A stretch of 64,000 nt of DNA, from assembly GCA_019828545.1 (NCBI GenBank), contig JACVRA010000099.1, positions 62,279-126,278 on the forward strand. The letters are read 5' to 3'. Both the position numbers and the translations under genes were made by a program. Shown here one piece after another: positions 1 to 11,298 of the stretch. Position 1 is the first letter of the stretch. Every line of letters starts with the position of its first letter. The DNA comes from Paracamarosporium sp. OC-R06-R3. Taxonomy: Eukaryota; Ascomycota; Dothideomycetes; Pleosporales; Didymosphaeriaceae. Under the pieces are notes generated by a model. It saw only the letters and a list, made by a program, of their open reading frames with translations, had not been told where the DNA came from and ran no database searches.

Positions 1-1096
1 ACAGAAACCAACGCTGAGTTTCAAAACGATTACATGCATGCGATTAGGGGGTTGGCTTTTTCTTCACCAGTCCTGTTCCATTTTCCGCTTCTGGCAGACT
101 GCATGAGGCGTCTGCCAGAGTGGGTTCTCAATTCTATGAACCCAGACCTGCTGTGCGTTAATAACCTTCGCCAATGGTGTGTTGACAATGCAACGAAGGT
201 ATTACAAGCAGCCCAGTCTAACGCGAAGATGTATGAGGAGAAACCGAAAACGATCTTCGAGGCCTTAATAAGCCCCAGCATCCCACCGGAGGAGAGGACT
301 TTACAACGTATGACTGATGAGGGGTTTGTTATCATGATTGCAGGCTTGGAGACTACTGCGCGATTTTTGACAAACATCACAACCCATCTCCTCCTCAACC
401 GGGATTGCTTATCCAAACTCCGAGCTGAGCTGAAGACTGCCATGCCAGCGCCAGGGGACTGCCCACCTTGTTCTGCTCTGGAGAATCTTCCGTACCTGGC
501 AAGTATTGTTCGTACAAGTACGTCTTTAGGCTAATCTCAGTCATTAAGTCTGCCGTTATCAGCGAAGGACTCCGTCATGAGACGGTCTTCTCGAATCGAT
601 TTTCAAGAATCATCCTTGAGCCTTTACCGTACCAGGACTTCGTGATCCCGGCCGGTGTAAGTGATCGTCACTTGTGTTTGATGTTATGCTAACCCAGGAA
701 CAAGACCACGCTCGGTTGCGCGCCGTACCTCCAGAACCATATTGCCGAAGTCTTTCCCGAGCCCGAGAAGTTCAAGCCTGAGCGTTGGATCGAGGCGCGC
801 GAACGAGGCGAGAACCTGAACAAATACCTAGCGTCTTTCGTTAAAGGTGGCCGCATGTGCCTCGGTATCAAGTAAGCTTCTTTCATTCGATGGCTGGCAG
901 CATATGTGACTCACCACTGAATAGTCTCGCTTACACCGAGCTGTTCACGACGATTGCTGCGATGTTTCGCAACTTCGACATGGAGCTTGTTGACTCTGGA
1001 CTCGAAAATATCACCATGAAACGTGGATACGGCCTTGGTTATACGGAGAATTACGATTGGACTATCAAAGTCAGAATTACGAAAGTTTTGGAGTGA
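1..1096 (+). CDS. Cytochrome P450, 3' part (5' end outside window)
   Basis: Heme-thiolate monooxygenase; substrate cannot be told from this fragment. The reading frame is open from the first base, so the membrane anchor and N-terminal half lie to the left. Exons are 1-498, 549-656, 705-871 and 925-1096, giving 314 residues. Visible P450 landmarks in order: the I-helix oxygen-activation motif AGLETT, the K-helix ExxR in EGLR, the PERW-type motif (FKPERW), and the heme-binding loop FVKGGRMCLG with its cysteine ligand. Intron 1 uses a GC donor (gcaagt) and no GT donor restores the frame; introns 2 and 3 use gtaagt and gtaagc. The sequence style resembles fungal trichodiene-oxygenase-like or secondary-metabolism P450s, but that is inference. 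A secondary-metabolite cluster could lie to the left; nothing to the right looks like part of one. Confidence 0.93.
499..548 (+). other. GC-AG intron in the P450 gene
   Basis: The exon ends at the Leu codon of LPYL and the next begins SAVISEGLRHE, the normal P450 K-helix context. The only donor that gives this join is GCAAGT; the acceptor is TTAAG. The GT sites nearby shift the frame. Confidence 0.8.
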
Positions 1097-1596
1097 GTTC
1101 AAGGGAGATGACGACACTTTCATTTGTGGGCTTCTAATTTTTTGCTTGGAAACATTTAGTAGTGCCGGCACCTTTTTCATAAGCCTCTTTCAATCTAGGA
1201 GAGTAATGCCGTTCTTTTGTCTTGTTCGGTCACACACTCATGTATGTGGTGAATCTATGGCTGGTGTCCTCTAGCACAGACTCTGCCCTACTAACGTCAG
1301 CTCTTTCTTCGTTTTCATTTTATAATCTCTTATTGTAATTGGAAGCTGCAACTAACGGCCTCCGACAAGTGAACGATCACTGGTCAATCACTGATCTGGT
1401 CTTCATATCCACCGTGGTCTTTACAACTTCTACTAAATAAAAAAAAATCGCAAAACGAAACGTTGAATATGCGAAAGAACTTCTTAACGCAAACATAAAC
1501 CTCGATTTTAGACGTCAAAGAGGGAAGACAAAGTCATTCACATCTAGCACGTTTCTACCTTCTACGGGAGCGTTAATTCTTACCGAGTAGTCGATT
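1097..1596. other. Intergenic, convergent 3' flanks
   Basis: Space between the P450 stop and the stop of the minus-strand neighbour. AT-rich with an A-run near 1440. No coding or structured feature seen. Confidence 0.5.
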
Positions 1597-2295
1597 TCAA
1601 TTCATCCACTGCCTCAAAACCCCCTCATCCACGTCCTTGACCAGAACATGAATATGCTCCAATGCTCTCACGCTTTGCAAAATCGTCGTATTCTTGAACC
1701 ACTGAACTTTCGTTCCCTCCACCTCCTCACCAGCTTTGTCTCGGAATTCTCGCTTTACAAACCCCTCCACAATTTCTCTTCCCTCTTTCGTCAACGCTCC
1801 CACCTCATCGACAGGCAAGGGCTTTTTGGACCACACTACAATGTGGCTGATTCCCTCCGTCACCGCGTATGTCCAGTCATTCTTGATGATCTTGTAGTCC
1901 TCTGGGTCAGCAAAGGGCGTTTCGTTGGCGAGCTTAAATCTGAAAGAGCCAGAAGTGTTGAGGGGTTCCCAGAAGAGTCGTTGTTGCAGGATATATTGGG
2001 TTGCGCTACCGTATTTGGCTTTGATGTGGGCAGTCCATGCGAGGTACGCTTTGAGGAAGGAGGGCCAGCGTTTGAGCTCGTCAAGCTGGCCGGTACTGAT
2101 TAGGTGGTGGATGTTTTCCCAGCTATGTGGCGTGAATTGTTCGTCGGTGATGCTGAGTTGGTACCAATCGACAGCGGTGAGTGCGAATGGAGGGTTGTCG
2201 CGCGGGAAGGGGAGGGCTGTGGGATCGGGGTTATCTTTCCACGTCAATTGGAAGGTCAGTGGTTGAGACTCGACATCAACTGCATGCTGGCCCAT
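1597..2295 (-). CDS. DUF3605 protein, N-acetylglucosamine-induced protein 1-like
   Basis: Single exon of 232 residues from the preferred ATG at 2295; the frame stays open upstream to 2595, with another ATG at 2385. I prefer the internal start because conserved-looking sequence begins just after it (PLTFQLTW, then the acidic and Trp-rich body) and the upstream part is low in family-like features. The C-terminal half has the pattern I associate with the fungal DUF3605/Ngi1 family: DWTYAVTEGISHIVVWSKKP, a regulatory-looking VDEVGALTKEGR segment, and VQWFKNTTILQSVRALEHIHVLV at the end. The biochemical role of the family is not established; in Candida the namesake is induced by N-acetylglucosamine. 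No signal peptide or membrane segment is seen in the short form. Family call fairly sure, start uncertain. Confidence 0.75.
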   Translation of the reverse strand: MGQHAVDVESQPLTFQLTWKDNPDPTALPFPRDNPPFALTAVDWYQLSITDEQFTPHSWENIHHLISTGQLDELKRWPSFLKAYLAWTAHIKAKYGSATQYILQQRLFWEPLNTSGSFRFKLANETPFADPEDYKIIKNDWTYAVTEGISHIVVWSKKPLPVDEVGALTKEGREIVEGFVKREFRDKAGEEVEGTKVQWFKNTTILQSVRALEHIHVLVKDVDEGVLRQWMN

Positions 2296-3732
2296 TTTGA
2301 AGGGACAGAAAGGGATCTTGGATAGTGGGCTCCAGAAGAGTGTAGGTGAAAGAGGCTGTGAATGTAAGACAGGAGACAGCGACATGTGGGTAGCGACGAA
2401 CTTTTTATTGGAGCACAGCAGCAGGCCAATGTTTTCAAATATCCCGGGTGCAGATGCAGTGCGGCTCATATGCAAACACAGTGCCAGGTGGCTTGTCGCA
2501 TGGACGGTCTCCAATAAATCAGCAGCGCGGCAACCGGCATCAAAACACAGCAATTGATGGGTTGCTTGAGGCTGTGATAGTGTAGAGTGTATCACATCTC
2601 CTATAGTGGTGACTAGAAGATCTCAAAGACATTTACATTCTACCAGGACTCATTCAGCCCCTCCATTTTTTTGAGATGCAAGGGCGCAGCTGCAGGGTGA
2701 TTGATGACTAGAAGGATGGTGGGGCATTCCTCTTGAAGCATGAGCGGACGGCTTGCTTCTTGTGGACTAGCCTCATGTTCCCCCAAGTCGCGATTTAAGT
2801 TACCCAGACATTCCTAAGGAGAAGAAGCTTCGAGATAGTCAGGCAGCTCTGTACTTATTATAGAACTCCAAGCCATATCCCAGTAAGTTTTACGCAGTTC
2901 CACTTTGAAGATCAGGAACTTCAAGCGCTCCAGTTCGAACAATTGCCCCTCAGGCAACGCTAAAGCCTCTCCTCTCATCTCAGGCCAAAGACGGGCTAGC
3001 TTGGACCGTTCACATTCATTTTATACTCTTTGATGAATATCACCCACCGTGTAAATTTTCAAGCAGTTTCAGGTTGGCCAAGTTCAACTCCTTGTCTAGG
3101 CCAGCACTTAACAAGGGTCCTCGAGTGTACAGAAGACCGAGAACTTGGCACACACCATAGAAACGATAAAGGTAAATCTACATGCAAAACGGAACAACTA
3201 GATATCTCCAGTATCTGGCTGCTCCACATGCCGGTTAAATTTCTCAAGCTCGACCTGTAAGCTAAAAAGCATGCTGGTGATGTCCTCATATCCACCACTT
3301 TGTAGGCTATTTCTCTATGTTAATGAAGGTCTGCGAGGATGCGAGAAATCGAAAGACAAGCTTAGAGGCGATATGTATCATGTATGAAGCCAACATCTCG
3401 GTGGTATGGTCAATCAATTCAAAATTGGCTATGAAGTTGGGACAACGACACGTGATCTCGCGTCACTCATGGGCGCCGTCTCATCGCGTCGTTGTAGACA
3501 CAGCTCATGACTCCCAATAGCCCCGGAAAAACTACCAACGACGAGTAATCTATTCCGACACGTTCTCACATCGGACCTCTTGTCCACCAAGCTTCCCCGC
3601 ACAAGGGGCATCTTCCGATACCGTGCTGGGGTCCCTACGTCATAATGTCGCGATGACACTTTGCGCGACGAAGCGCGCCTTCCATTGACAATTGAAAGCT
3701 CTAGCTACTCCGACGTCCAGAACACGCCCAAT
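2296..3732. other. Intergenic region, divergent promoters
   Basis: Lies between the starts of the DUF3605 gene (minus) and the aldo-keto reductase (plus), so it should hold both promoters. Short open frames occur on both strands but none has a recognisable motif or codon pattern. A CACGTG palindrome sits near 3450. Nothing else is seen. Confidence 0.5.
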
Positions 3733-4875
3733 ATGATCTCCTCCGCAACTCCCCGATTTCTTCGCACCGCAGCTGCACGCCTGACGCAGACAACTGCTCA
3801 ATTGCAACCCCGAACACAGTTTAGAATGGCACACAATGGTACAACCGCAAGTCTCAACACGGGCGCGAAGATCCCTCTAGTAGGATTTGGTACCTGGCAG
3901 GATAAGGAAGCACAGGAGCCGGCCGTTACTATTGCTCTCAAGGCTGGCTACCGCCACATCGACACGGCACGCATATATGGCACTGAAGCGGCTGTCGGCA
4001 ACGCGATCAAGAAGTCAGGCGTTCCTCGCGAGCAGATATTCATCACCACCAAGCTGTGGAATAACAAGCATGGTGAGTACCCGGGTTAATGCCAACGACG
4101 GTTGTTCATGCGGCAATCGTTCGGACGTTGTATTGTGTAGCTTAGGGTAACTTAAACTAACTTTATCCGTCGTTCAGACCCGAAAGATGTCGAAGCTGCT
4201 CTTGATGCCTCGCTGAAAGACCTTCAAACCGATTACATTGATCTGTACCTTATGCACTGGCCCAGCGCCTTCGCACCCAGCGACGAGATGTTCCCAAAGG
4301 ATAGCAACGGCAAAACCAAGACGGCTGACATCGATTACGTTGATACATACAAAGCCATGGAGAAAACCCTAAAGTCTGGCAAAACGAAGGCTATCGGCAT
4401 CTCAAACTTTAGCCAGGCAGAACTCGATCGCTTGTTGAAGGAGACAAGCGTGGTTCCCGCCGCCCACCAGATGGAGATGCACCCGTGGTTGCAGCAAAAG
4501 AACTTTGCGGATTTCCACAAGCAGAAAGGCATACACATTACGCATTACTCACCTTTCGGTAACCAGAATGAGGTATATGATGCGGGCAAGGGTATGGGCA
4601 AGCTGATGGATGACCCGGTGCTCGTGGAGATCGGCAAGAAGCACGGAAAGACTGGAGCCCAGGTTGCGCTAGCCTGGGGCATCGCAAAGGGTCACTCCGT
4701 CATTCCGAAATCTAAGACGGAGAGTAGGATTAAGCAAAACTTGGAGGGTGACTTCAAGTTAGATGCCGAGGATGTCGAAAAGATTGTAGGTATCGATAAG
4801 AAGCTGCGCTTCAATGATGCGAGTGCGGGCTTTGGCTACAATTTCTTTACTGATTTGGATGGCAAGAAGCAGTAG
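3733..4875 (+). CDS. Aldo-keto reductase
   Basis: NAD(P)H-dependent reductase of carbonyl compounds with the (beta/alpha)8 AKR fold. Exons 3733-4072 and 4178-4875 (105-bp intron with gtgagt donor and cag acceptor) give 345 residues. The catalytic tetrad is complete: Asp77 and Tyr82 in GYRHIDTARIYGTE, Lys107 in ITTKLW, His140 in YLMHWP. The cofactor-side motifs GISNFS and IPKSKTESRI near the C-terminus are also present. The first 31 residues are rich in Ser, Thr, Ala and Arg with no acidic residue, which looks like a mitochondrial presequence; a second ATG at residue 32 (MAHNG) would give a cytosolic enzyme of normal AKR length, 314 residues. Related to glycerol/xylose-type fungal AKRs; the substrate is not deducible. 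It converges on the next gene. Confidence 0.93.
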
Positions 4876-5351
4876 ACCCCTTTAAAAGCTGCGATCTTAG
4901 ATCTCTGGATGGGGCTTTGTTCTTGCTCTTTGATCAGTGTCAGTGGATCGGTGCAGGTCGACATCCCCTGGTAGGAGGAGCTGATGCGGTGAGCCTGCGT
5001 ATTGTTCACACGATGGTATGGATGTAAGGAATTGTAGGCAATAAAGCGTGTATGAATAGCTTGCGAATATACCAACCCCTGCCCGTATCTGACGTCTACA
5101 GCGGGTGAATAATTACATGGGCGTTACGTCCGAGAAACAGGCACAGACTCTCTGAATTATCCAAAAACGTTCAACACAGAGGCCGACTGAGTTGGAAAAG
5201 CCAATCATTCGGCTATAAAATTCCGCATAAGGAACCTATATAGAGTACTTATTACGCTAACAACATATAACGGCGTGGTTAGATCAAAATCATGTCTTGT
5301 AAATATACGCGTGAGAACCATCTAGTCAAAGTCGATCGCTATATCCACCCC
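4876..5351. other. Intergenic, convergent 3' flanks
   Basis: 3' flanks of the aldo-keto reductase and the membrane protein. AT-rich around 5190-5300. No gene seen. Confidence 0.5.
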
Positions 5352-7059
5352 TCAGTGCACATCATCAGGACATTTCGTGTCTGCCCGAACCCAACCAGTC
5401 AGTCGATTCGCAATGTCGCTCACATAGCAAGCCGTTGCGCCTGCTTTTTCCGACAGGTCGCCGCTGTCTGGTATGTAACCACTGTATAGAATTATCAGTA
5501 CTAATCAACCACATCGTTGGCTCGGAAACCTACCTGTTGTAGCCTCGCATTGCTTTATACGGGTTGCCGTACGTGTTCAGATTATCCACTAATCCCCACC
5601 CCTGCTCCGTTCCTTGAGTTCCATCCTGGATCATTTGGAAAATCGAAAGCCGGCTATGTTTCGCATCGTATGCATGTCCATCATGAGACTGCATGAGGCC
5701 AGGGTTCCTTGTGCCGCCGGATGACGTGGTGTGGGGGACTAATGGGCATCCATTCGTCTCCTGCAGGATGGTACCGAGGATGATGCGGTGGTCAACGAGC
5801 GAAGCGTTTGCTCGGTCTTGGATGGCGTCGTATATGTCCTGGATCATCTCAGGGGTGTTGTCGTCGCCTCTCTTCAACCAGCCACAGGAATATTTGAACG
5901 TGTCCAGGTTGGCGTCCCACATGTCTTTGAATGACACCCAGCGATCCTTGGTAGGAAAGTTGGAGGCGTTGCCTTGATAGTAGGTGTAGCTATCTGTGCC
6001 AGCACCGATGCCGACGCTTGTGTCGTTGACGCTTTTGCGTGTAGCACCGCCTGATTCGAAGGCCATCGTGTTGTTGACTTGCGCCGTAGAAGGTACGTAG
6101 TTGAATCCACGCTTGCGTGAGAGCGTGACGGCAAGGACGATGATGATGATGAGCACGATGATGGAAATGACGGCGGCTCCGATGACCACGCATTTACGTC
6201 TCCTGCTCCAGAAGCTGCAGCAACATCGTCTTTCGTGGTAATCGTCGTTCCCTTCTACCCTACCATACTTGTAAAACTCTGCCTCGTCATATGTCGAAGT
6301 ATCTCGAGCGTAACTGTTACGCACGTGTCTTCGTTCATCCCTTCGTTCATCTCTGCTACGGCTCGAGCGGTGCTTTCGAGGTGATCGTGAAGTTCGCCGG
6401 TTGTGTTCTTTCAGAGAATCTGTAGAGACGCTGTGAAGATCTGAACTTTTCTCCAAGTCTACGACGTCAGGTGAAGGCTGCTTGATGGGCTCTCTTCCGC
6501 GTCCTCCATTAACTGGTAGTTTTTCATCGTAGTCGTCGACTTTCCGGCTTACGCTAGGTGTGTAGATGGGCAACGGTGAATCCTCATGGGAATGTTCTGG
6601 CTCGGATGGGTTGGCGAAGGCAGGGGCAGGGTCTCGTGGGCCTGCAACCGGACTTGTCTGTGACACCGGACGGCGTCGCTTCGGTCTTCTCCAATCGTCT
6701 GTCACAGCGCGTTGCGCCTCTCTGGCTCGCCTGCGCTCTATCTTGAAGCGTTTGTAACATCGGCTGCACAAGTTGAGACCATCTGGACCCGCACACAATC
6801 GTTCATCGGCAGCGATATCCGGGCTATCGCATAAGTCGTTGTCACAGGTTGCGCCGTTGTGAGGGACTGAACGTCTATCCGGTCGAGGACTCGTCCGCCT
6901 CTCGCTGCGTCTTCTTTCACGCGCATCGCGCGGTGTAGAAGCAGTGGGTGCAGGTCTAGTGGGACCTGCAGTTTTATACAACGAAGACAGAGAAGCAGAG
7001 TGGTATGTCCTAGGTCTGCGGTGGTCGTGTTGCGGGTAGTCTGGATATTGTCTATCCAT
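5352..7059 (-). CDS. Single-pass membrane protein with lysozyme/SLT-like outer domain
   Basis: Exons run 7059-5534 and 5481-5352 (52-bp intron with gtaggt donor), giving 551 residues from the ATG at 7059; an in-frame ATG 13 codons upstream (7098) is possible. Order of parts: a basic, Arg/Ser/Pro-rich cytoplasmic N-terminus; a five-Cys patch (C72, C77, C89, C98, C101) that could bind zinc; an Arg-rich stretch and a CCC cluster at 280-282; one membrane segment at about 291-313, very rich in Ile and Val; then an outer domain. That domain carries LQETNG (Glu434), NPGLMQ (454-457) and GYNSG (507-510), matching the E(S), GLMQ and (A)YN signatures of family 1 soluble lytic transglycosylases and lysozyme-like folds. 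The intron splits the Ser codon of YNSG. The outer part has several N-glycosylation sequons. I infer a type II membrane protein, possibly acting on a wall glycan or on bacteria. Homologous secreted proteins occur in other fungi; no function is known to me. Confidence 0.82.
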
Positions 7060-7973
7060 TGCAAAAGACGACACAAATGGGTGGCAAGTTAACAGCAAAT
7101 GTACAAAGTCCTGAGGACTTTGGAATGAACACAGCCATTTTGTTTAGCAGCATCTCACTATTACGTTCATAAATCGCATGGCGGGAAATGAAACCAGGAT
7201 GGGTTGCGGAAGGCTGGGGATGGCGGGAACGGCTGGGGACTTCTTGGCGCTGAAAATCAAGTTCGCGCTCGCCTGATCAGCTTCCGACCAAACTTTGGTG
7301 AGCCACATCTTGACATTCTAATTGAATAAGATTGAATATCTCTCCATATACAGTGTACTCAAGCGACACGCCAAGAATCATTGTGGGAATTGAAAGACGT
7401 CACCATCTGGCGTAGTCGGCCAAGCCCTTGACTTCAGACCACTTCTTGGTTCCGGCTACGGACATCAGAATTCGGCACAACAGCAGGCTGGGATTAAGCA
7501 TGGCCGAAATTTGATCCAGTCTTTGTAGTCAGGTCATATCTAGTCCTTTCCAGCGGCCACTCTCCGTCCATTCCCTGTGTGTGGCTGTGAAAGGTCTATA
7601 CGTATGATTTCGGACTTCGCAAAACACTTGAAAGGCTCTCTAATATCATGTGTTCAATATAAGTAGTGTTCTACCATTGGTATACATATCATGCTAGTTG
7701 CAACTTAGAAGAATGCAAGATGCGCACCCATTATTTCCTTACAATTATGGCTGAGTATATCTCCGCAATCCTGCTCTCACGCCTTCGACATATTGGTCAT
7801 CGAGGGAAATCGCCATGACTTTTAATTAAACTTGTATTTGTGCATAAACATTAAGCAAGCCTGCCAGGCTTGAGAAGATACTTATCTTCAGTACATACAT
7901 GAACATCATTCATTCACACTCTCACTCTTACGCGCCTCCACCAATGGTAGGTCCCAGTAAGCACCGAAGCTCT
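7060..7973. other. Intergenic region
   Basis: Contains the promoter of the membrane protein (near 7060-7300) and the 3' flank of the chitin deacetylase gene. AT-rich in the second half. No gene, repeat or RNA recognised. Confidence 0.5.
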
Positions 7974-9937
7974 TTACCAGCACTGACCAAAGGCCCTCTG
8001 GCAGCCGGCCCAGCAGTAGAGAAGGTTGTCACCACAGTTGCCCATGACAGAGCAGCACTTAGAACCAGGGCACGTCTTGTTGCCGTTACGGGCGCCGCAC
8101 TTGCCGTTGGTGCTCACATTGCTCGCAGCCGACGTCTTCGCGGGGGCGGTCGCGGAGGTAGACGTAGCACGGACAGAGGTAGCGATGGTTGTAGCTGGAG
8201 AGGAGGCGACTGGAGCCTGGGAAGAGACAACAATAGAGGACATGGTGGCAGCCCCGGAGCAAGTACCGAAGAGAGGGTTGCAACCCGTACCACAATGAGT
8301 ATCAGAGCTACCGCACCAGCCGGCCGAAGAGCAGCAGTTACCAAACTCGGAGCCCTGGCAGCCAAGGCCATTGGATGTGCCGCAGGTCCCATCGGTAGAC
8401 ACGCCCGTCGGGGCGCTTGAAGGTGCGGAAGAGGCGCTGCTGGTAGTATCAAGTTGGACGCTGGACGCAACGTTGGAGGAAGAGGAAGAGAGGCTGGAAG
8501 AGCCGCCGCAAGTGCCGAAGATGCTCTGGCACCCAGTGCCACAGTAATCAGTTGAAGATCCACACCATCCGGCCTGGGAGCAGCAGTTTCCGAACTCAGA
8601 GCCATCGCACTTGAATCCAGTGTTACCACCGCAGGTTCCATCCGTAGACACGGCAGTCGGAGTGGCAGTGGAAACGGCGGAAGAAGTAGTAGTAGCAGTA
8701 GTAGTAGGGACGGAAGACGACGAGGTCACGATCTTTCCGGAGGAGGAACGGTACCAGTTCTCAGCTGGGTCGCCCAAGCACTCACCGACAGTGACGCCGC
8801 GGTAGCCCTTCTCCTGGATGATCTTGAGCATGTACTCGGTCAGGTTGTGAGCGGTCTGCTCGTGGATATCGTGCTCAATAGAAAGGAACTTGTCTGTGGC
8901 AACATTATCGTTTGTGAAGTAACTGCTGAACTTGTCCTTAGCATTTTGTATGAGGTTAGGGCTGTCGTTGTCATAGTCTGTGCTTTTGTCAGTCGTGGGT
9001 TTCATGGATGTTGTTCTTTGAAGCGAACGTACCATCGGTATCGATGTCAAAGTAGGTGACAACGTATCCTAGATCCTGCATGTCCTTCCAGCAGCCAGAC
9101 GGCTCGTCGCAAGAGGAGTAAGGAGGACGCATGTAAGTGGGGAATTTTTGGATGACGTTACGGATAGCCATCTCATTGTGCACCATCTGGTTGATACGCT
9201 GTTCCTGGGTGATGGCAGAAAGGTCCTGGTGAGACCAAGTATGGCTAGCGACCTGGTGACCAGCGGCGTACATCTTGGATATGACTGCGGGCCACTGAGT
9301 GGAAGCATCATCAATAGCGCCCTTGCCGTTGTTGATACCAGTAATAAAGAAAGTTGCTTTCATGTTGTACTTCTCAAACAAATCGAGAACGTAGTCTGTG
9401 TAGATGTATGGGCCGTCATCGTAGGTGATAGCGACGGTACCAGGCTCAGTGCAGGAGTAAAGACCACCGAGGCCGTACTCCACATTTCCAAGTTTGGGGC
9501 GAGCAACTGTGCGGGTGTCGTCACCGTTAGGCACCTTGTTTGCATCGCAGCCAGGGCCATAATTGATAAGGCAGTCCGGCGCGTTGCAGTACTCGGGGGT
9601 GTTACCACACCATCCCTGATATTTGATCAGTACATATACTTTACGCAAGGTTGTTGTCACCTACGGAAGGTGAGCAGCAGTAACCTGGTGCACAGCTTGC
9701 GCCTCCGGCATTAGGTCCGCACTGGCCGCTTGTATTATCATTATCTGCCTGGCGCTTGGAGAATCCATGTGCCTTTAGAGAAGGAGAGGAAGCGTGTCGT
9801 GGCGCAGCAGGACCAAAAGCCTCCCTTTTCACACCAGGTCCCATTCCCCAGATCTTGGGGATGCCACGAGCACTGTCATGGGCCACAGCAAAAGGGATCG
9901 CCAGCGATGACGCGATCAAAAGTTCTGAGAAACGCAT
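7974..9937 (-). CDS. Secreted chitin deacetylase with four CBM18 modules
   Basis: Removes acetyl groups from chitin at the cell wall. Exons 9937-9665, 9615-9033 and 8977-7974 give 619 residues. A signal peptide occupies about residues 1-19 (RFSELLIASSLAIPFAVA). A first CBM18 (hevein-like) module lies at about 72-115; the intron falls inside it, joining CCSPS to GWCGN. The NodB deacetylase domain follows with all motifs: TYDDGP (Asp157, Asp158), the metal pair H216 and H220 in SHTWSH, RPPYSSC (254-260), YFDIDTDD, and LSIEHDIHEQT. A Ser/Thr/Val-rich linker then leads to three more CBM18 modules, each with the GxCCSxxGxCG core, the last ending at the C-terminus (FGQCW). The last module is more diverged (SVMGNCG). 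Same strand and next to the lysozyme-like membrane protein. Deacetylation of chitin is known to help plant-associated fungi avoid host chitinases. Confidence 0.95.
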
Positions 9938-11298
9938 GATTAATGTTACCGGCGGTTGTTATCCGCTGGTATTGATGAAAAGGATATAGAGAGCGAGGGT
10001 GGATCGACACAAGTCAAGTACAATTAAAGAACGGCTTTACAATTACTCGTAGAAAGAAAAGCGAATGACAAGTGTCTTGACAAGCAAAGACGGATGGAAA
10101 GAATGACAATCATTTGGAGATGGCTTCTGTATCTTATACATAAAGCAGCACCGGTGGGGTATCAACTAACCAGACGAGTGTGGAGCTGCAGCTCCTCCTA
10201 TGTGCCGCCAACCCAGCGGGTTCGGAACGGGTCATGGCGGCTGGTAAACTACTGTTACGGCTGATCCCACCCGGTGCCTGACTAGGAAGGCAAAGTTCTG
10301 AATACGATCTTGGAAAGCGGACCCACCGACGCGTTTCAATAAACAAACGACTTGAAACGAGCCGCTGCAATATCGAGTTGCATGGATACACTTGACAGGG
10401 TTGCAAGAAAAGGAGTCGGTATTCTGACCGATGCCAATCTTCATGCTCCGAGGAGGAGCCTCTTCAGAGCGAAACTTTGGGATCTTCGTCGGAAGAGGAG
10501 CGGAGTGGCTCCAAACGGTCGGAGAATATGCCAAGATCGACGCAATATGTACTCTATTGAATGCTCAGCTAGCCTGCGTTAGTCAGGGCAGGTGCATGAT
10601 AGCGCGGCTGGCAGGGGCGACTGTCTCACCTTTACCACGCGGCGCACAAGTTTAGCTACCAACGGTGCTACAATGGCGCTCGTACAAGTGTTCCAATCGC
10701 AAAAGACACTTTAAGATCTCTGCGTTCAAGCATCATCACGAAGAGAAGTTTACGCTTGTATATCCGAATTGCCTGTTGGATGTTGGTCAAAGAACCTTTG
10801 CATTCACTAGAGTGGAGACAAAAGTATGTAACGGCCTTCCCTGACGTAGATCCGAGAATAGGAGCCGATCATAATTCGCCTATCTCGGAAACCTAGCGCT
10901 ATCCTTCGAAGCAACGGCCCCAGAACGTCGGGTTCTCGCATGCGCATACCCTCACGTTTTTTTTGCCTAGCATCGCTTGTGTCCTGCACGCCCATGTGTC
11001 ATGGTTGTACTACTTCCCTTGGCTTCCGACGGAAGCGAAAATGCCGTCGCAGCTAAAGTTAGTAGTGGAACAACACCAAAGAAACTTGTGAAGCATGACA
11101 TAGTCGACGTTCCCTGAGCATTAGCCAGCCACAGCCAGAACCGTTCGCCGTACACGCCACCTCCAATCAAATGGCGCTAAAGAAGCGTTGCATCGATGGA
11201 AAGAAAATTACGAAAAGACAACGGGTATCTTTCGGTTGACTTCGTAACTTCATGCACGACAGTTGATATATCCAGGGTATGGTTATCTCCGGCAGGGT
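9938..11298. other. Intergenic region
   Basis: Upstream of the chitin deacetylase and downstream of the AT-hook/UBA gene. Several frames of 60-100 codons occur on both strands without signal peptide, domain or consistent codon use. I see no gene or repeat. Confidence 0.5.
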
